This document shows positions 48,891 to 57,612 of a stretch of DNA of 64,000 nucleotides, piece after piece. Each line of letters begins with the position of its first letter. The first letter of the stretch is position 1. The DNA comes from Oscillospiraceae bacterium. Its GTDB lineage: Bacteria; Bacillota; Clostridia; Oscillospirales; QAMX01. The translations under genes were made by a program, and so were the position numbers. Location: NCBI GenBank assembly GCA_015067825.1, contig SVLQ01000006.1:62001-126000 (forward strand). Reading direction: 5' to 3'. The notes beneath the pieces are model-generated. The model did no database searches. It was not told where the DNA came from and saw only the letters and a program-made list of their open reading frames with translations.

Positions 48891-50372
48891 ATGACTTGCG
48901 GCTTTGACAACACAAAGTACATCCAGATGCAGACAGAGCACATCAAGGAGCGGATCAACCGCTTTGGCAGTAAGCTCTATCTCGAGTTCGGCGGCAAGCT
49001 GTTCGACGACTTTCACGCAGCCCGCGTTCTGCCGGGCTTTGACGTAAACGGCAAGGTCAAGCTCCTGCGCGAGCTCTCCGACATTGCCGAGATCATCATG
49101 TGCGTGAGCGCGGGCGCGATCGAAAAGAACAAAGTGCGTGCCGACTTCGGCATCACCTACGACCAAGACACGCTTCGCTTAATCGACAATCTAACCCGCA
49201 TGGGCATCTCGATCAACTCCGTGGTCATCACGCAGTACGCCGACCAGCCCTCGGCGATGATCTTCAAGAAAAAGCTGGAAAACCTCGGCATCCGCAGCTA
49301 CATCCACCGCCTGACCAAGGGTTATCCGACCGACGTCGAAACGATCCTCAGCCCCGAAGGCTACGGCGCGAACCCCTACATCGAAACGACCAAGCCGCTC
49401 GTCGTCGTCACCGCCCCCGGCCCCAGTTGCGGCAAGCTGGCGACCTGCTTGAGTCAGCTCTACCACGAAAACGTGCGCGGGGTGAAGGCGGGCTACGCCA
49501 AGTTCGAGACCTTCCCGATCTGGAATCTGCCGCTCAAGCACCCGGTCAACCTCGCCTACGAAGCGGCGACGGCCGACTTAAACGACGTCAACATGATCGA
49601 CCCCTACCACCTCGAAGCCTACGGCGTGACGACGGTCAACTACAACCGCGACATCGAGGTCTTCCCCATCGTGCGGACGATCTTAAACCGCATCCTCGGT
49701 GAAGAGATCTACCACTCGCCCACGGATATGGGCGTCAACATGGCGGGGTTTGCCATCTCCGACGATGAGGTTTGCCGCGAAGCCTCGCGGCAGGAGGTTC
49801 TGCGCCGGTACTACAAGTCGTTCTGCGACTGCCGTCAGGGGCTTGCCGACAAGCAGGTTCCGGGCAACATCGAGTTCATCATGCAGCAGCTCGGCATCAA
49901 GGCCGACGACCGTCTGGTCGTGCATCCGGCACGCCAAAAGGCGGAGGCCTGCGGCGCACCGGCAACGGCGATCCAGCTCCACGACGGCCGCATCGTCACT
50001 GGGCGCATGTCCGAGCTGATGACCGCACCGGCCAGCGCGCTGATCAACGCCGTGAAACTGCTCGCGGGCATGGCCGACAAGCTGCACCTGCTCTCGCCGC
50101 TCGTTTTAGAGCCGATCCTGCACACCAAGCGCGACATCCTTCACTCCTCGCCTGCACGCATGAGCGTTTCCGAGATCCTGATCGCCATGAGCATCTGCGC
50201 GGCGACCAACCCGATGGTCGAGCTTGCCATGAGCAAGCTCACCGACCTCGCCGGCTGCGACGCCCATTCGACGGTCATGCTCTCCGCCGGCGACGCCAAC
50301 GCCCTGCGCAAGCTGGGGCTGAACCTCACCTGCGACCCCGAATTCTATTCCAACGAGTTCTATACGGAATGA
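48891..50372 (+). CDS. DUF1846 family protein
   Basis: 493 residues, ATG 48891 after AGAAGGAC. Starting CGFDNTKYIQMQTEHIKERINRFGSKLYLEFGGKLFDDFHAARVLPGF, it matches the DUF1846 family (PF08903) in length and opening block. APGPSCGKLATCLSQLYHE (about residues 180-198) resembles a nucleotide-binding P-loop (GPSCGKLA), so ATP/GTP-dependent chemistry is likely but unproven. DDRLVVHPARQKAEACGAPATAIQLHDGRIVTG is another conserved block. Function unknown; cytoplasmic. It follows proA by 38 bases and probably shares its transcript. Confidence 0.9.
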   Translation: MTCGFDNTKYIQMQTEHIKERINRFGSKLYLEFGGKLFDDFHAARVLPGFDVNGKVKLLRELSDIAEIIMCVSAGAIEKNKVRADFGITYDQDTLRLIDNLTRMGISINSVVITQYADQPSAMIFKKKLENLGIRSYIHRLTKGYPTDVETILSPEGYGANPYIETTKPLVVVTAPGPSCGKLATCLSQLYHENVRGVKAGYAKFETFPIWNLPLKHPVNLAYEAATADLNDVNMIDPYHLEAYGVTTVNYNRDIEVFPIVRTILNRILGEEIYHSPTDMGVNMAGFAISDDEVCREASRQEVLRRYYKSFCDCRQGLADKQVPGNIEFIMQQLGIKADDRLVVHPARQKAEACGAPATAIQLHDGRIVTGRMSELMTAPASALINAVKLLAGMADKLHLLSPLVLEPILHTKRDILHSSPARMSVSEILIAMSICAATNPMVELAMSKLTDLAGCDAHSTVMLSAGDANALRKLGLNLTCDPEFYSNEFYTE

Positions 50373-50428
50373 CCCTGCGGCCACCCGTAAAAATAGATCA
50401 CTTTCAAAACAGAAAGGAACGTATGATT

Positions 50429-51352
50429 ATGAACGCTTTACCCAGAGGTGCTTATCCCGCAATGATCACGCCGTTTACGACTGACGGTGCGATCGACTAC
50501 CCGGCCGTTGAGGGCCTGCTGCGCTGGTACGAAAAGCTCGGCTGCTCCGGTGTTCTCGCGCTGTGTGCTTCTTCGGAAACCGAAATGCTCTCGCTGGAAG
50601 AACGCGTCAGCCTCGCGAAATTCATCGCGGAGCACAAGGGCAACCTCGTGATCGTCGCCTCCGGCCACATCAGCAACGAATGGGAAGACCAGGTTGAAGA
50701 GCTCAACGCCATGGCCAACACCGGCATCGACGCGCTCTGCCTGATCGTCAGCCAGCTCAACCTGCACGGCGAAACCGAAGACGAATACATCGAAAACATC
50801 AAAAAGATGATGGACGCTATCGAAAACAAGGATATGCCGCTCGGCTTCTATGAAAAACCGGGCCAGTTCAACCGCAACCTCAGCGAAAAGATCATCCGTT
50901 TCTGCGCCGATACCGGCCGTTTCGTCTTCCTCAAGGAGACCTCCTGCGATCCCGATATCATCGCCTCCAAGATCCGCGCCGCCGAAGGCAGCCCGTTTGG
51001 CATCTACAACGCCAACTCCGTCCTTCTCTATCAGTCGCTGAAGGACGGCGCCGCCGGCTTCTGCGGCATCATGGGCAACTTCCACCCGGACCTCTACCAG
51101 TGGCTGTGCGTCAACCACGACAAGAATCCGGAAGCCGCTGACAAGATCGCCAACTACATCATGACGATCGGCGAAACCGGTGCACAGTATCCGGCCAGCG
51201 CGAAATACCACGTCAACTGCTACGGCGCTCCGATGAGCACTTACCTGCGCCGCACCGGCAACGCTCCGGAAATGAGCCCGGCCACCGCCGCCCGCCTCCA
51301 CGCCGTTGAAAAGATGGTCAACGAAGCGCGCGCCTACATCGCCTCGCTGTAA
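50429..51352 (+). CDS. Dihydrodipicolinate synthase/N-acetylneuraminate lyase-family aldolase
   Basis: 307 residues from ATG 50429, ten bases after AAAGGA (ATG 50423 would be too close to it). The TIM-barrel motifs are MITPFTTDGAIDYPAVEGLLRWYEKLGCSGVLALCASSETEMLSLEERV (strand 1 and GxxGE-like region), VASGHIS, and the Schiff-base Lys in FVFLKETSCDPDI (about residue 167). In DapA the second motif reads GTTGE; here ASSETE, so this is not a standard DapA and more likely cleaves a 2-keto sugar acid (such as neuraminate or KDG-type). Highly biased codons suggest good expression. It is followed by a hairpin and a GH4 glycosidase gene, consistent with sugar catabolism. Confidence 0.88.
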   Translation: MNALPRGAYPAMITPFTTDGAIDYPAVEGLLRWYEKLGCSGVLALCASSETEMLSLEERVSLAKFIAEHKGNLVIVASGHISNEWEDQVEELNAMANTGIDALCLIVSQLNLHGETEDEYIENIKKMMDAIENKDMPLGFYEKPGQFNRNLSEKIIRFCADTGRFVFLKETSCDPDIIASKIRAAEGSPFGIYNANSVLLYQSLKDGAAGFCGIMGNFHPDLYQWLCVNHDKNPEAADKIANYIMTIGETGAQYPASAKYHVNCYGAPMSTYLRRTGNAPEMSPATAARLHAVEKMVNEARAYIASL

Positions 51353-51366
51353 CTTCAGGATCTTCT

Positions 51367-51397
51367 GATTCCCGCGGAGCACCTCTCCGCGGGAATC
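51367..51397 (+). terminator. Strong hairpin after the aldolase gene
   Basis: A perfect 13-bp stem (51367-51379 with 51385-51397), but no T-run follows, so termination is uncertain. Confidence 0.5.
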
Positions 51398-51470
51398 AAT
51401 TATCAAAACCGACCGGAAACACCGTTTTCGTTCGGTCAAGCACAAAAACGCAAAAAAGGAGATACCAACC

Positions 51471-52784
51471 ATGAAAGTAACGTTTATGGGCGCCGGCAGC
51501 ACCGTTTTCTCCAAAAACGTGCTCGGCGACATCATGTGCACGCCCGATATCCAGAAATGCGACATTGCCCTCTACGATATCGACCCGAAGCGTCTGGAAG
51601 AAAGCTTCATGATGCTCTCGACGATCAACAAGAACATCAACGAAAACCGCGCGGTCATTAAGACCTACCTCGGCGTTGAAAACCGCCGCGAAGCGCTGGC
51701 CGGTGCCGACTACGTCATCAACGCCATTCAGGTCGGCGGCTACGATCCCTGCACGATCACTGACTTCGAGATCCCCAAGAAATACGGCCTGCGCCAGACC
51801 ATCGCCGACACGCTCGGCATCGGCGGCATCATGCGCGCGCTGCGCACCTACCCGGTGCTTGACGGCTTCCTCCGCGATATGGAAGCGGTCTGCCCCAACG
51901 CCCTCTTCATCAACTACACCAACCCGATGGCCATGCTCACCGGCTACATCCAGCGCACCTCGCCGATCAAGTCGATCGGTCTCTGCCACAGCGTGCAGGG
52001 CTGCGCGAAGGATCTGCTACACCAGCTCGGCATGGAATACAACGACCGCTACCAGTGGAAGATCGCCGGTATCAACCATCAGGCGTGGCTCCTTGAGATC
52101 CACGACGACAAGGGCGTTGACCTCTACCCCGAGATCCGCCGCCGCTCCGCCGAGATCGGCACCGACGCCGGCGAAGACCGCGTCCGCCGCGAACTGATGC
52201 ACCGCATCGGCTACTACATCACTGAATCGAGCGAGCACAACTCCGAATACTGCCCGTGGTTCATCCGCGAGAAATACCCCGAACTGATCGACCGCTTCGC
52301 GATCCCGCTGGATGAATATCCGCGCCGCTGCGTCGAACAGATCAAACGTTGGGAGACCCTGCGCGAAGAGCTGACCAAAGACGCCAACCTCACCCACACC
52401 CGTTCGCACGAGTACGCCTCGATGATCATCGAGGCGCAGGTGACGAATAAGCCGATCAAGATCGGCGGCAACGTCCTCAATACCGGTCTGATCGACAACC
52501 TGCCGGCCGACGCCTGCGTCGAAGTTCCGTGCCTGATCGACGCTTCGGGCATCCAGCCCTGCCACGTCGGCAAACTGCCGGTGCAGTGCGCTGCGATGAA
52601 CATGACCAACATCAACGTCCAGCTTTTGACGATCGAAGCCGGCATGACCCGCAAGAAGGAACACATCTACCACGCCGCGATGCTCGATCCGCACACCGGC
52701 GGCGAGCTCTCGATCGACCAGATCTACAGCATGGTCGACGATCTGATCGAAGCCCACGGCGATTGGCTGCCGAAGTTCAACTGA
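51471..52784 (+). CDS. GH4-family 6-phospho-/alpha-glycosidase (alpha-galactosidase-like)
   Basis: 437 residues, ATG 51471 after AAAAGGAG. The N-terminal Rossmann motif MKVTFMGAGSTVFSKN binds NAD+, ADYVINAIQVGGYDP and INYTNPMAM are family blocks, GLCHSVQG holds the metal-binding Cys and GINHQAWLLEI the metal-binding His. GH4 enzymes use NAD+ and Mn2+ and act by oxidation-elimination-reduction, so this is not a hydrolase of the classic type. The pattern CHSVQG with GINHQAW fits the alpha-galactosidase/alpha-glucosidase (MelA/AglA) branch rather than the 6-phospho branch, but the substrate is not certain. Followed two bases later by a membrane-anchored protein. Confidence 0.94.
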   Translation: MKVTFMGAGSTVFSKNVLGDIMCTPDIQKCDIALYDIDPKRLEESFMMLSTINKNINENRAVIKTYLGVENRREALAGADYVINAIQVGGYDPCTITDFEIPKKYGLRQTIADTLGIGGIMRALRTYPVLDGFLRDMEAVCPNALFINYTNPMAMLTGYIQRTSPIKSIGLCHSVQGCAKDLLHQLGMEYNDRYQWKIAGINHQAWLLEIHDDKGVDLYPEIRRRSAEIGTDAGEDRVRRELMHRIGYYITESSEHNSEYCPWFIREKYPELIDRFAIPLDEYPRRCVEQIKRWETLREELTKDANLTHTRSHEYASMIIEAQVTNKPIKIGGNVLNTGLIDNLPADACVEVPCLIDASGIQPCHVGKLPVQCAAMNMTNINVQLLTIEAGMTRKKEHIYHAAMLDPHTGGELSIDQIYSMVDDLIEAHGDWLPKFN

Positions 52785-52785
52785 T

Positions 52786-53508
52786 ATGAATAAATGGGTT
52801 TGGGCTGTGCCCATCGCATTGATCGTGATCACCGCGGTTGCCGTCGGCCTGCTCGGCGCGCGCGACGTCGATCTCGATCAGTGCATCTACGACACGAAGC
52901 TCAGCGAAGCCGTCGGTGTCTCCGACACCGACGCGCTGCGCATTCTCGATACGAACCGCAGCATCTTCGACACCGCCTACGACGAATGCATCGCTTCAGC
53001 CGCGCCGGTCACATCGGGCGCACTGTCGAGCGAGTGTATTCTCTTGGGCGCTATGCCGAGTGAATGTATCGATCTCCGCTGCGATATCGACACGATTTGG
53101 TTTGTTTTAGAGGACAAACCCGGTGCATTCGTCGCGATCGCAAAAGGCGCTTCGATCCCGGCGGCAGCAGAGGATCTGGGTGCGGACGGTTACAATATCT
53201 GCCGCGTGCAGAGTGAGCTGCTTGGCGGATGGGTCTACTATGCGGAATACGTCCGTGCGATCACCTTCCGCGACACCTACCTCGAACGGCTGGAGGACGG
53301 ACTGACCGCCGAACAGAAGGCGCAGCTCACGCCAAACGCGATCTCCGAGGCCGCACTCGTTTTCAAGGACGTCGCCAACGCGCCTTTCCCGGCGGAATAC
53401 TGCCGCGGAAAGTACGCGCTCTGCGCCGTGCTGGAACAGATCGACGGCGGAGAGATGACCGTGATCCTCGACCCGAAGACCAAAGCGTTTTTGGGGACGG
53501 GCGAATAG
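52786..53508 (+). CDS. Membrane-anchored protein of unknown function
   Basis: 240 residues, ATG 52786 directly after the GH4 stop. One N-terminal membrane helix (WVWAVPIALIVITAVAVGLLGA, about residues 4-25) leads to an extracytoplasmic domain with six Cys residues (CIYDTKLS, DECIAS, SECILLG, SECIDLRCD, YNICRV). No domain recognised. It may be a small sensory or binding protein, or an unrelated gene. Confidence 0.65.
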   Translation: MNKWVWAVPIALIVITAVAVGLLGARDVDLDQCIYDTKLSEAVGVSDTDALRILDTNRSIFDTAYDECIASAAPVTSGALSSECILLGAMPSECIDLRCDIDTIWFVLEDKPGAFVAIAKGASIPAAAEDLGADGYNICRVQSELLGGWVYYAEYVRAITFRDTYLERLEDGLTAEQKAQLTPNAISEAALVFKDVANAPFPAEYCRGKYALCAVLEQIDGGEMTVILDPKTKAFLGTGE

Positions 53509-53534
53509 TCATCCCCGTTTCAACCATACCATCC

Positions 53535-53575
53535 ATAAGGCGCTTGAAGTCTATCCTTCCGGCGCCTTATTCTTC
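53535..53575 (+). terminator. Weak terminator-like hairpin
   Basis: A 9-bp stem (53535-53543 with 53562-53570, arms ATAAGGCGC) is followed by TCTTCTATTT. Confidence 0.45.
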
Positions 53576-53612
53576 TATTTCGCAAGCTACGCGCATTTCC
53601 AAAGGAGCGAAC

Positions 53613-55763
53613 ATGAAAAAATTTACGTTTGAAAATAAAAATTTTTGTTTGACCGTTGGGGAAAACGCCATTGCCGAAAGCCTTGTCTACAAGCCCAGCG
53701 GCGAAGAGCTTTTGATGCAGGATGAAGAGATCCCGTTGTTTTCCGTCACGCAGTTGCGGCCCTTTAATAACGAGATCAAGCTCATCTACATGAATAAGCG
53801 CACCGCGTTTCAGGCGAGCAAAATCGCCGTTGAAGGCAACCGGATCCTCGTCGACTTTGAGATCGTGCCTTACCAGGCGGTTGTTTCGTTCGAGGTCCGG
53901 GACGAGTACATGACGTTTACGCTCGAGGGCTTTATCGTGCCGGCCGAGTTTTATCCGGACTACATGTGCATGGATCTCCCGCCGGTCGAGGAGTTCCGTC
54001 TGCTGCAGCTGCCTGTCCGACACCGCGCAAACTTCGGCCAATGGATCAACGCCGTGTGGGACGATGCGGCGAGTGTTTGCGTGCTGGCGGCCAATCCCGA
54101 GGCGATGATCGATTCCGAAAAACACCGGAACTACCGCGTGCTCACCGCGACCGCCAAAAAAGAAGTGCAGTTGAAGGGAACGTCGGCGGCCCTGATCGTC
54201 AGCGGCGGCGAGGAACCGTTTTTGCATGCGGTCGATTCGTTAGAACGCGATCTCGGACTCCCGCTTGGCGTGGAAAGCCGCAAAAATCCCCTTTTGAACC
54301 GCTCTGTCTACTGGACGCTCGACCTTTGTCCCGAAAACCTCGACGAGCACTTGAAATACGCCAAAATGGGCGGTTTCCAATTCATGCTGCTGTATTATGA
54401 ATGTATGTGCCCCAAGGCCGGCTACGGTACCTGCGGCGACTATTCCATCAGCGAGCGCTTCCCGGGCGGATACGAGGAGCTGCGGGAGACGCTGCAAAAA
54501 ATCAAGGCGGCAGGGCTCATCCCCGGTTTCCATTTCCTGCACACGCACATCGGGAAATACACCAAGTACGTCACGCCGGTTTGCGACGGCAGACTCAGCA
54601 CCATCGGAAATTATTCGCTTGCCGCGCCGATCGGGCTCGAGAGCGAGGATATTTACGTCTGCGAAAATCCCCATAATGCGCCCATGCACCCCGATCGCCG
54701 CGTTATGCGCATCGGCGGCGAGCTCGTCACCTACGAAGGCTTTACAACCGAACCGCCTTATCGCTTTTACGGCATCCGCCGCGGCTATTGGAATACCACC
54801 GTCACCGCCCACGGCCGCGGTGATATCGGCGCGATCATGGACGTCAGCGAATACGGCGCTTCCACCATTTACGTCGGCCAAAATTCCGACCTGCAGGACG
54901 AGATCGGCCAGGAGATCGCAAAGGTTTACGACTGCGGATTTGAATTTATTTATTTCGACGGCTCCGAAGGAGCCATTGCGCCGTACGAATACCACGTGCC
55001 GAACGCGCAGTACCGCGTGCTGAAAAAGCTGGGATCGACGCCGATTATGTGCGAAGGTGCGGCCAAGGCGCACTTCAACTGGCACCACCTCAACGGTGCA
55101 AACGCCTTTGACGTATTTGCAACCGACGAGTTCAAGGAAATGTTGGATCGCCACCCGCTGGCCGAAGCGCCGCTGATGGCGCAGGATTTCTCCCGGCTGG
55201 ACTTTGGCTGGTGGGCGTTCCGCACGGATACCCGGCGCGACATCTACGAGTACGGCACCAGCCGCGCCTTCGGCTGGGATTCCCGCATTTCGATGATGGC
55301 GTCGCTCAATTGTTTCGCCGAGCATCCCAGAATCGGAGATATTCTGGAGGTTCTGCGCCGTTGGGAGCACGCGCGGGCGCTCAAGCTTTTCTCTGCGGAG
55401 CAAAAGGAACAGCTCCGCAAGGGCGGTGCCGAGCATACCCTGCTGATCAACGAGGAGGGCAACTACGAGCTCGTGCCGTATTTCCCGGTTGAGGGTGCGT
55501 TCTCGGGCGGGGCAAACCTTTGGGCCTACGTTTTTGAACGGCGCGGCAGATCCTACGCGCTCGTCTGGCACAATAGCGGCTCTGCACAAGTGAAGATCCC
55601 TCTTTCCGGCGCCAAGTACGAACGCGATCTCGGGAAAGACGTTCTGCCGGTCGAAAACACGGAGGACGGCATTGCGCTGACGGTCGAGGCTTCGGCCTAC
55701 CTCTCCGCCGAGATCAGCCTTGACGCAATGGTCGCGGCGATCCAAAAAGCAACGGTGATCTGA
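53613..55763 (+). CDS. Putative glycoside hydrolase of unassigned family (TIM barrel)
   Basis: 716 residues from ATG 53613, six bases after AAAGGAG; the long frame from 53229 overlaps the previous gene. An N-terminal beta-rich domain (about residues 1-215) precedes a barrel (about 225-580) with SVYWTLDLCPENLDEHLKYAKMGGFQFMLLYY, LIPGFHFLHTHIG, ASTIYVGQNS and a strand ending in DCGFEFIYFDGSEGA (Asp at about 443, candidate nucleophile). A C-terminal beta domain closes the protein. The arrangement is like GH36-clan or GH31-type alpha-glycosidases and would fit the neighbouring GH4 gene, but I cannot assign a family from motifs alone. No signal peptide, so cytoplasmic. Confidence 0.7.
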   Translation: MKKFTFENKNFCLTVGENAIAESLVYKPSGEELLMQDEEIPLFSVTQLRPFNNEIKLIYMNKRTAFQASKIAVEGNRILVDFEIVPYQAVVSFEVRDEYMTFTLEGFIVPAEFYPDYMCMDLPPVEEFRLLQLPVRHRANFGQWINAVWDDAASVCVLAANPEAMIDSEKHRNYRVLTATAKKEVQLKGTSAALIVSGGEEPFLHAVDSLERDLGLPLGVESRKNPLLNRSVYWTLDLCPENLDEHLKYAKMGGFQFMLLYYECMCPKAGYGTCGDYSISERFPGGYEELRETLQKIKAAGLIPGFHFLHTHIGKYTKYVTPVCDGRLSTIGNYSLAAPIGLESEDIYVCENPHNAPMHPDRRVMRIGGELVTYEGFTTEPPYRFYGIRRGYWNTTVTAHGRGDIGAIMDVSEYGASTIYVGQNSDLQDEIGQEIAKVYDCGFEFIYFDGSEGAIAPYEYHVPNAQYRVLKKLGSTPIMCEGAAKAHFNWHHLNGANAFDVFATDEFKEMLDRHPLAEAPLMAQDFSRLDFGWWAFRTDTRRDIYEYGTSRAFGWDSRISMMASLNCFAEHPRIGDILEVLRRWEHARALKLFSAEQKEQLRKGGAEHTLLINEEGNYELVPYFPVEGAFSGGANLWAYVFERRGRSYALVWHNSGSAQVKIPLSGAKYERDLGKDVLPVENTEDGIALTVEASAYLSAEISLDAMVAAIQKATVI

Positions 55764-55816
55764 AGCCGACCTCGGGCAGAGCAAGAAAAAACTTTTCGTT
55801 TTTCGCAAATTAGGGC

Positions 55817-55845
55817 TTGACAAAACGAAGAAAATAGTGTATCAT
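55817..55845 (+). promoter_or_regulatory. Promoter of tRNA-Pro
   Basis: Perfect TTGACA (55817-55822), 17 bases ending TAGTG, TATCAT (55840-55845). Confidence 0.85.
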
Positions 55846-55883
55846 ATTAAGGTGCTTGAAGCGAACGCTTCGGGTACCTTAAT
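55846..55883 (+). other. Nested hairpin in the 5' leader of tRNA-Pro
   Basis: Outer 8-bp stem (55846-55853 with 55876-55883, ATTAAGGT arms) encloses an inner 6-bp stem (55858-55863 with 55866-55871, GAAGCG arms). It fills the space between promoter and the first tRNA base (55886). Confidence 0.7.
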
Positions 55884-55885
55884 CT

Positions 55886-55962
55886 CGGGGTGTGGCGAAG
55901 TTTGGTATCGCGCTTGGTTCGGGACCAAGAGGCCTCGGGTTCAAGTCCCGACACTCCGACCA
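55886..55962 (+). tRNA. tRNA-Pro (anticodon CGG)
   Basis: 77 bases with encoded CCA. Acceptor CGGGGTG pairs with CACTCCG (55952-55958, one G-U), discriminator A. Anticodon stem CTTGG/CCAAG, loop TTCGGGA, anticodon CGG at 55920-55922, reading CCG. T-arm contains GGTTCAAGTCC. Confidence 0.95.
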
Positions 55963-55965
55963 CGA

Positions 55966-56000
55966 AAAACGGCAGATTCTGAAAAGAATCTGCCGTTTTT
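55966..56000 (+). terminator. Terminator of tRNA-Pro
   Basis: A 14-bp stem (55966-55979 with 55986-55999), loop TGAAAA, ending in five T. Confidence 0.88.
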
Positions 56001-56026
56001 CTATGTTTTCTGTCAACAAAATCACA

Positions 56027-56060
56027 AAAACAGGGAGATGGTTTTTCACCTCCCTGTTTT
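56027..56060 (-). terminator. Terminator of the DUF4832 gene
   Basis: Stem of 11 bp (56027-56037 with 56050-56060); on the minus strand it ends in TTTTTGTG and lies just after the restored stop codon of the frameshifted gene. Confidence 0.75.
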
Positions 56061-56062
56061 CT

Positions 56063-57497
56063 TTAATACACCGTTACGTCTTTGGCGATCGTATAGAACG
56101 CACCGTCGAAGATCTCCTGTTTGAGCGCCAGCAGGATCGGTCTTTCGCCTTCGAACATGCCGACCGCCAGCTCGTATTCGCCCGCCGGCACCGCGCGGCA
56201 ATCGAGGCGCAGCGAAAGCGTGCGCGCTTCGCCGGAAAGCCACGTGCGGTTATCTGTGTCGGTATCGAGGACGTAGGTATTCCCGTCTTTGCCGCGCAGC
56301 CGGATCTTCAGATCGAACTTGCGGTATGCGCGCCCAGCCGCGGTTTTCCACGTCCAGCGTAACGATGTTGTACACCGAGCGCTGCAGCGCCGGAACGGCC
56401 GCTCCCGTGATAAAATACCAGTATCCGAGGCGGTTGGCGCAGTATTCGGTCAGATAATATTCGTTTTTCAGCCACTCGCGCGGGTAGCCGTGGAAGCCTG
56501 CAAAGGTGGCGTGCGTGCGCTTGAAGGCTTCGATGGCCGTCAGACCGTCGCGGAAATGGTCGGCGTGCGCGCGGACGTAGCTATAATGCTCCATTTCGAT
56601 CGAGGCGGGCGCATTGGCGGCGAGCTTGTCGAACGCCCACGGCGCGCGCAGCGTGTCGTAATCGTTGACCTGCGTGTAGTAATTGCAGCACACCGAGTCG
56701 TCCTGGATGCCGAAGCCCCGCTCGTAGGCATAGTCCAGAATCTCCTGCACCTCGTCCTGCCCGTGGGCGATGCGGCTGCACATATGGTCGTCGTTGCAGA
56801 GTACGGGCGTGTCGGGGAAGTACTTGGCGTGCAGGTCGAAGTGCTTTTTGGTCACCCACGTGGGGTAAATCACACCGTCGCCGTCGCCTGCCGTGTGGCC
56901 CTCGCCCCACGTGCCCATGGTACCCACGTCGATGCATTCGATGCGGGGATCGCCGTTGTAGCGCGCGCCAAAGACCTGCATGAATTTTTCCAGACAGGCG
57001 AGGAAAACAGGATCGCCGTAATCGGGCTGCAGCGCTCCGGAGGGCAAGCGGTAGCCGCGTGCGCCCTTTTGGTAGACGTATGCGGGCGTGGCGTGGTTGA
57101 GATTGGGATCGCCCTCGAACGAGCAAACGCGCAGCGAGAAGCGATAGCCGCGCGGCCCCCAAAGCGCCATGATCTCGTCGAGATACGAAAAGTCGTAAAC
57201 GCCTTCCTCTTTCTCCACGTCGCCCCAGTCGAAGCGCAGATAAAGGTGGTTCAGGCCGGGAAAATCGGCCAGATCGTCGCTCGGGTCGTGGTTGGCGCGG
57301 TAGTTTCCGCGGCCGTAGCCGTTGTCGATATAGTGCCAGAACCAGCCCTTATGGGGATTTTTGAGCACGGTCTTGTCGTCCGCCAACAGGCGCAGATCAA
57401 TAAAATTCTTGCGCACAAACGGTTTGTCGGTCATGAAGCACATGGTCTGCACTTCTTTGCCGCCCGGTACTGCTACGACGTTGGGGAATTCGGACAT
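56063..57497 (-). pseudogene. DUF4832/DUF4874-type (beta-galactosidase-like) protein with a frameshift near its end
   Basis: ATG 57497 (AGGAGGG ten bases upstream) opens a frame encoding a DUF4874 + DUF4832-like protein (PNPHKGWFWHYIDNGYGRG, YLRFDWGDVEKEEGVYDFSYLDEIMALW, FSLRVCSFEGDPNLNHATPAYVY, CIDVGTMGTWGEGH, and AGFHGYPREWLKNEYYLTEYCANRLGYWYFI). After residue ~387 the frame turns into nonsense (RIPQVRSEDPAARQR...). Shifting the frame at the GCGCG run at 56328-56333 restores a typical C-terminal beta domain (RKFDLKIRLRGKDGNTYVLD) ending with TAA at 56063, giving 478 residues with two bases added (or one removed). The rest of the gene is intact, so the shift is recent, a phase-variable slip in the GC run, or a sequence error. 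The protein is a probable glycosidase-like protein of unknown substrate. Confidence 0.85.
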
Positions 57498-57531
57498 GAT
57501 TTCGCCCTCCTTTGGTCTGCTATTTGATGAT

Positions 57532-57560
57532 ACGATACCATACGAAGGGTATTTTGTCAA
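57532..57560 (-). promoter_or_regulatory. Promoter of the DUF4832 gene
   Basis: Perfect TTGACA (57555-57560), 17 bases ending GTATGG, TATCGT (57532-57537) on the minus strand. Confidence 0.75.
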
Positions 57561-57574
57561 CAAAAAGAAACGGC

Positions 57575-57606
57575 GAGGGGCAGATTTCCGGCGAAATCTG
57601 CCCCTC
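57575..57606 (-). terminator. Terminator of the blaR1-blaI operon
   Basis: A perfect 13-bp stem (57575-57587 with 57594-57606); on the minus strand it is followed by GCCGTTTCTTTTTGTTG. It lies seven bases downstream of the blaR1 stop codon. Confidence 0.85.
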
Positions 57607-57612
57607 ATTGAT

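Noticed and set aside
55846..55883. T-box or other riboswitch upstream of tRNA-Pro
   Set aside because: It precedes a tRNA, not a protein gene, and lacks T-box sequence elements; it is a plain nested hairpin.
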